From assembly GCF_014280965.1 (NCBI RefSeq), contig NZ_JACODZ010000005.1, positions 62,001 through 126,000 on the forward strand: 64,000 nucleotides of DNA. The letters run 5' to 3'. A program made the position numbers and the translations under genes. The DNA is from Echinicola salinicaeni (GTDB taxonomy: Bacteria > Bacteroidota > Bacteroidia > Cytophagales > Cyclobacteriaceae). The stretch's first letter is position 1. Every line of letters begins with the position of its first letter. Positions 62,696-64,000 of the stretch are shown piece by piece. The notes beneath the pieces are model-generated. The model saw nothing but the letters and a program-made list of their open reading frames with translations. It ran no database searches and was not told the DNA's origin.

Positions 62696-64000
62696 CTACC
62701 AAATTTTTCTTAAAAATTGATCGACAAAATTGACTGTTGGAGTGAACCATGGCTCAAAAAGCCAAAACGGATGTGGTGAATCAGGAAAAGCATGTGCTTC
62801 AGTATACACCTCCAACTCCGCTAACTTTTTGATCATATCATCCTGGCCAGCATGGAACCTTGGATATTGGCTATTGATATATAATACTGGGACAGCCCTA
62901 GCGCTTACTTGATATAAGGCTGATGCATCATCCCAGGTCTCTGGTACCTCAGCATAAGTCCCTCCTAACCATTCTGCAGCGACAGTTCCCTCTTCAGATT
63001 CGGGGTGATAGAAAGCCAATACACCATCCATATCTATGATCGCTTGCACATCCGAACTTGATTGATACACGCTGAGATCCGATTCATATTTCTGCAAACC
63101 ATTGGTCGTACCCACCAATGCGGCCAACTGTCCGCCTGCAGAGCCTCCGGACACAGCTATTTTTGAAGTGTCTAAATTAAATTGATGGGCATGATCCTTT
63201 ATCCATTTTATGGCATCCTTTATGTCATGTACGCCTGCAGGATAAGGAGCTTCCAAGGACAATCTATAATCCATCACAGCCGTAATATAGTCCCTTGCCG
63301 CCAGCGCCTTGGCTAGTGGGATTTGCAATGAACGATCTCCTGATCTCCAGCCCCCACCATGTACAAACAGAATACCAGGAAGAGCTTTATTTCTTTGCTT
63401 TTGGGGGTAAAAAACATCCATCTGAAGTTCCCGATAGCCCAGATCCTTATATGGAATATTCATTCTTTCTTTAACTCCACCTATACTTTCAGCATGGACC
63501 GGTTTAATATTAGTCAGTTGCTTTAGATACTTCTTATAAGCACTGTTTAATGTATAAGAGGTATCTTTTTGATACCCATACCAAGGAAAACCATACGCGT
63601 TCACAGATTTACCCTTACCACTAAAAATTTTTTCTTTGGTAAAATCCTCCAGCTCTTCATCAGTGAGCATATGGGCCCAATCCACCCTTGCCTGCATATT
63701 GGATCCTTCACCAGTAGAATTATATTCTGCATAAAAAGTAGTCTTTTCCTTTTCTGGACTACCCCAATTATGCCAACCTTCTGGAACGATGTGTTTACCC
63801 ATTTCACAATCAATAAAAACAGTTTGGGCATAATCCCTCCATGGCCGGCCTAAAAAAACCTTGTCTACTCCATCTGCGGCCGTGAGCTTACAGTTTTTAA
63901 ATACATACCCATAATCCACCCAGTTAGGTGTTGATGCTGCTGTGATATAAGAATTGGATTTGGAATGAATTTCGCAATTCTCAAACAAGGCAGTAGCAGA
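62696..64000 (-). CDS. pectin methylesterase-acetylesterase fusion (partial, N-terminus beyond window)
   Basis: At least 434 residues are visible; the frame stays open at the right edge, so the start lies outside the window. Residues near the N-terminal end match the pectinesterase (CE8) beta-helix (SATALFENCEIHSKSNSYITAAS, LGRPWRDYAQTVFI, VPEGWHNWG), with the catalytic Gln/Asp region only partly shown. From ~185 on it is an alpha/beta-hydrolase of the BD-FAE type with the oxyanion HGGGW, the nucleophile motif GGSAGGQ, DMDGVLAFYHPE and a late His (DSPHPFW). Such a fusion would remove methyl and acetyl groups from pectin before lyase attack. Confidence 0.9.
   Translation of the reverse strand, partial: SATALFENCEIHSKSNSYITAASTPNWVDYGYVFKNCKLTAADGVDKVFLGRPWRDYAQTVFIDCEMGKHIVPEGWHNWGSPEKEKTTFYAEYNSTGEGSNMQARVDWAHMLTDEELEDFTKEKIFSGKGKSVNAYGFPWYGYQKDTSYTLNSAYKKYLKQLTNIKPVHAESIGGVKERMNIPYKDLGYRELQMDVFYPQKQRNKALPGILFVHGGGWRSGDRSLQIPLAKALAARDYITAVMDYRLSLEAPYPAGVHDIKDAIKWIKDHAHQFNLDTSKIAVSGGSAGGQLAALVGTTNGLQKYESDLSVYQSSSDVQAIIDMDGVLAFYHPESEEGTVAAEWLGGTYAEVPETWDDASALYQVSARAVPVLYINSQYPRFHAGQDDMIKKLAELEVYTEAHAFPDSPHPFWLFEPWFTPTVNFVDQFLRKIW

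Noticed and set aside
1-64000. CRISPR arrays, insertion sequences, prophage genes, tRNA and rRNA genes.
   Set aside because: No direct-repeat arrays with regular spacers, no transposase or integrase motif, and no tRNA/rRNA signature were seen on either strand.

Overview
The window looks like chromosomal DNA of a marine or saline Bacteroidota, most likely order Cytophagales, family Cyclobacteriaceae (Echinicola/Cyclobacterium/Algoriphagus type). The evidence is low G+C content, SusC/SusD proteins, TonB receptors with carboxypeptidase-regulatory N-termini, many lipoproteins, absence of Shine-Dalgarno-like leaders, and a TAnnTTTG-type promoter element. This is inference from gene content; no rRNA or tRNA gene was seen.

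Layout. 1-12.96 kb is mostly housekeeping and efflux: partial menC, queA, an orphan LytTR regulator, a TetR-tolC-MFP-RND efflux operon, a HAD dehalogenase, two small unknown genes and an aldo-keto reductase (gpr). 13.2-19.5 kb is a cobalamin-salvage operon behind a cobalamin riboswitch: BtuB-type receptor, a CWC/DUF5522 cysteine-rich protein, cobU, a DUF71 ATP pyrophosphatase, cobT, cobS and cobC. 19.7-22.5 kb is a GntR-controlled ABC operon. 22.6-26.3 kb is an iron/siderophore receptor with a DUF4198 protein. 26.5-31.5 kb holds a frameshifted glycosyltransferase, a divergent Lrp/histidine decarboxylase pair, and an MGMT-AraC protein followed by an AlkB-like protein (alkylation repair).

31.7-41.0 kb is a hexuronate catabolism block: Tat-exported hydroxypyruvate-isomerase-like protein, a decayed exuT, a LacI regulator, uxaC, an SDR fructuronate reductase and uxuA, then a DUF4221/thiol lipoprotein pair and a Gfo/Idh/MocA oxidoreductase. 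41.3-49.7 kb is mixed: aqpZ, a beta-barrel protein, a sulfatase, a three-gene sulfur-type module (Tat-DsrE-like, DsrE, TsdA-like dihaem cytochrome), a cyclase-family lipoprotein and a DUF3307/SatD pair. 49.8-64.0 kb is a pectin utilisation locus on the minus strand: pectin methylesterase/acetylesterase fusion (cut by the window edge), SusC, SusD, a DUF4957/DUF5123 lipoprotein, two PL1-type pectate lyases, a VOC protein, an Ldh-type and a Gfo/Idh dehydrogenase.

How it works together. Pectin would be de-esterified and cut outside the cell, imported by SusCD, and the uronates fed through UxaC, the SDR and UxuA to 2-keto-3-deoxygluconate. Two near-identical 16-bp palindromes (one between lacI and uxaC, one upstream of susC) suggest that one LacI-family protein controls both blocks 28 kb apart. 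The most interesting non-gene structures are those operators, duplicated iron-box-like repeats at the siderophore receptor, a short leader ORF after the B12 riboswitch, and three intergenic tracts with a strict 7-bp period.
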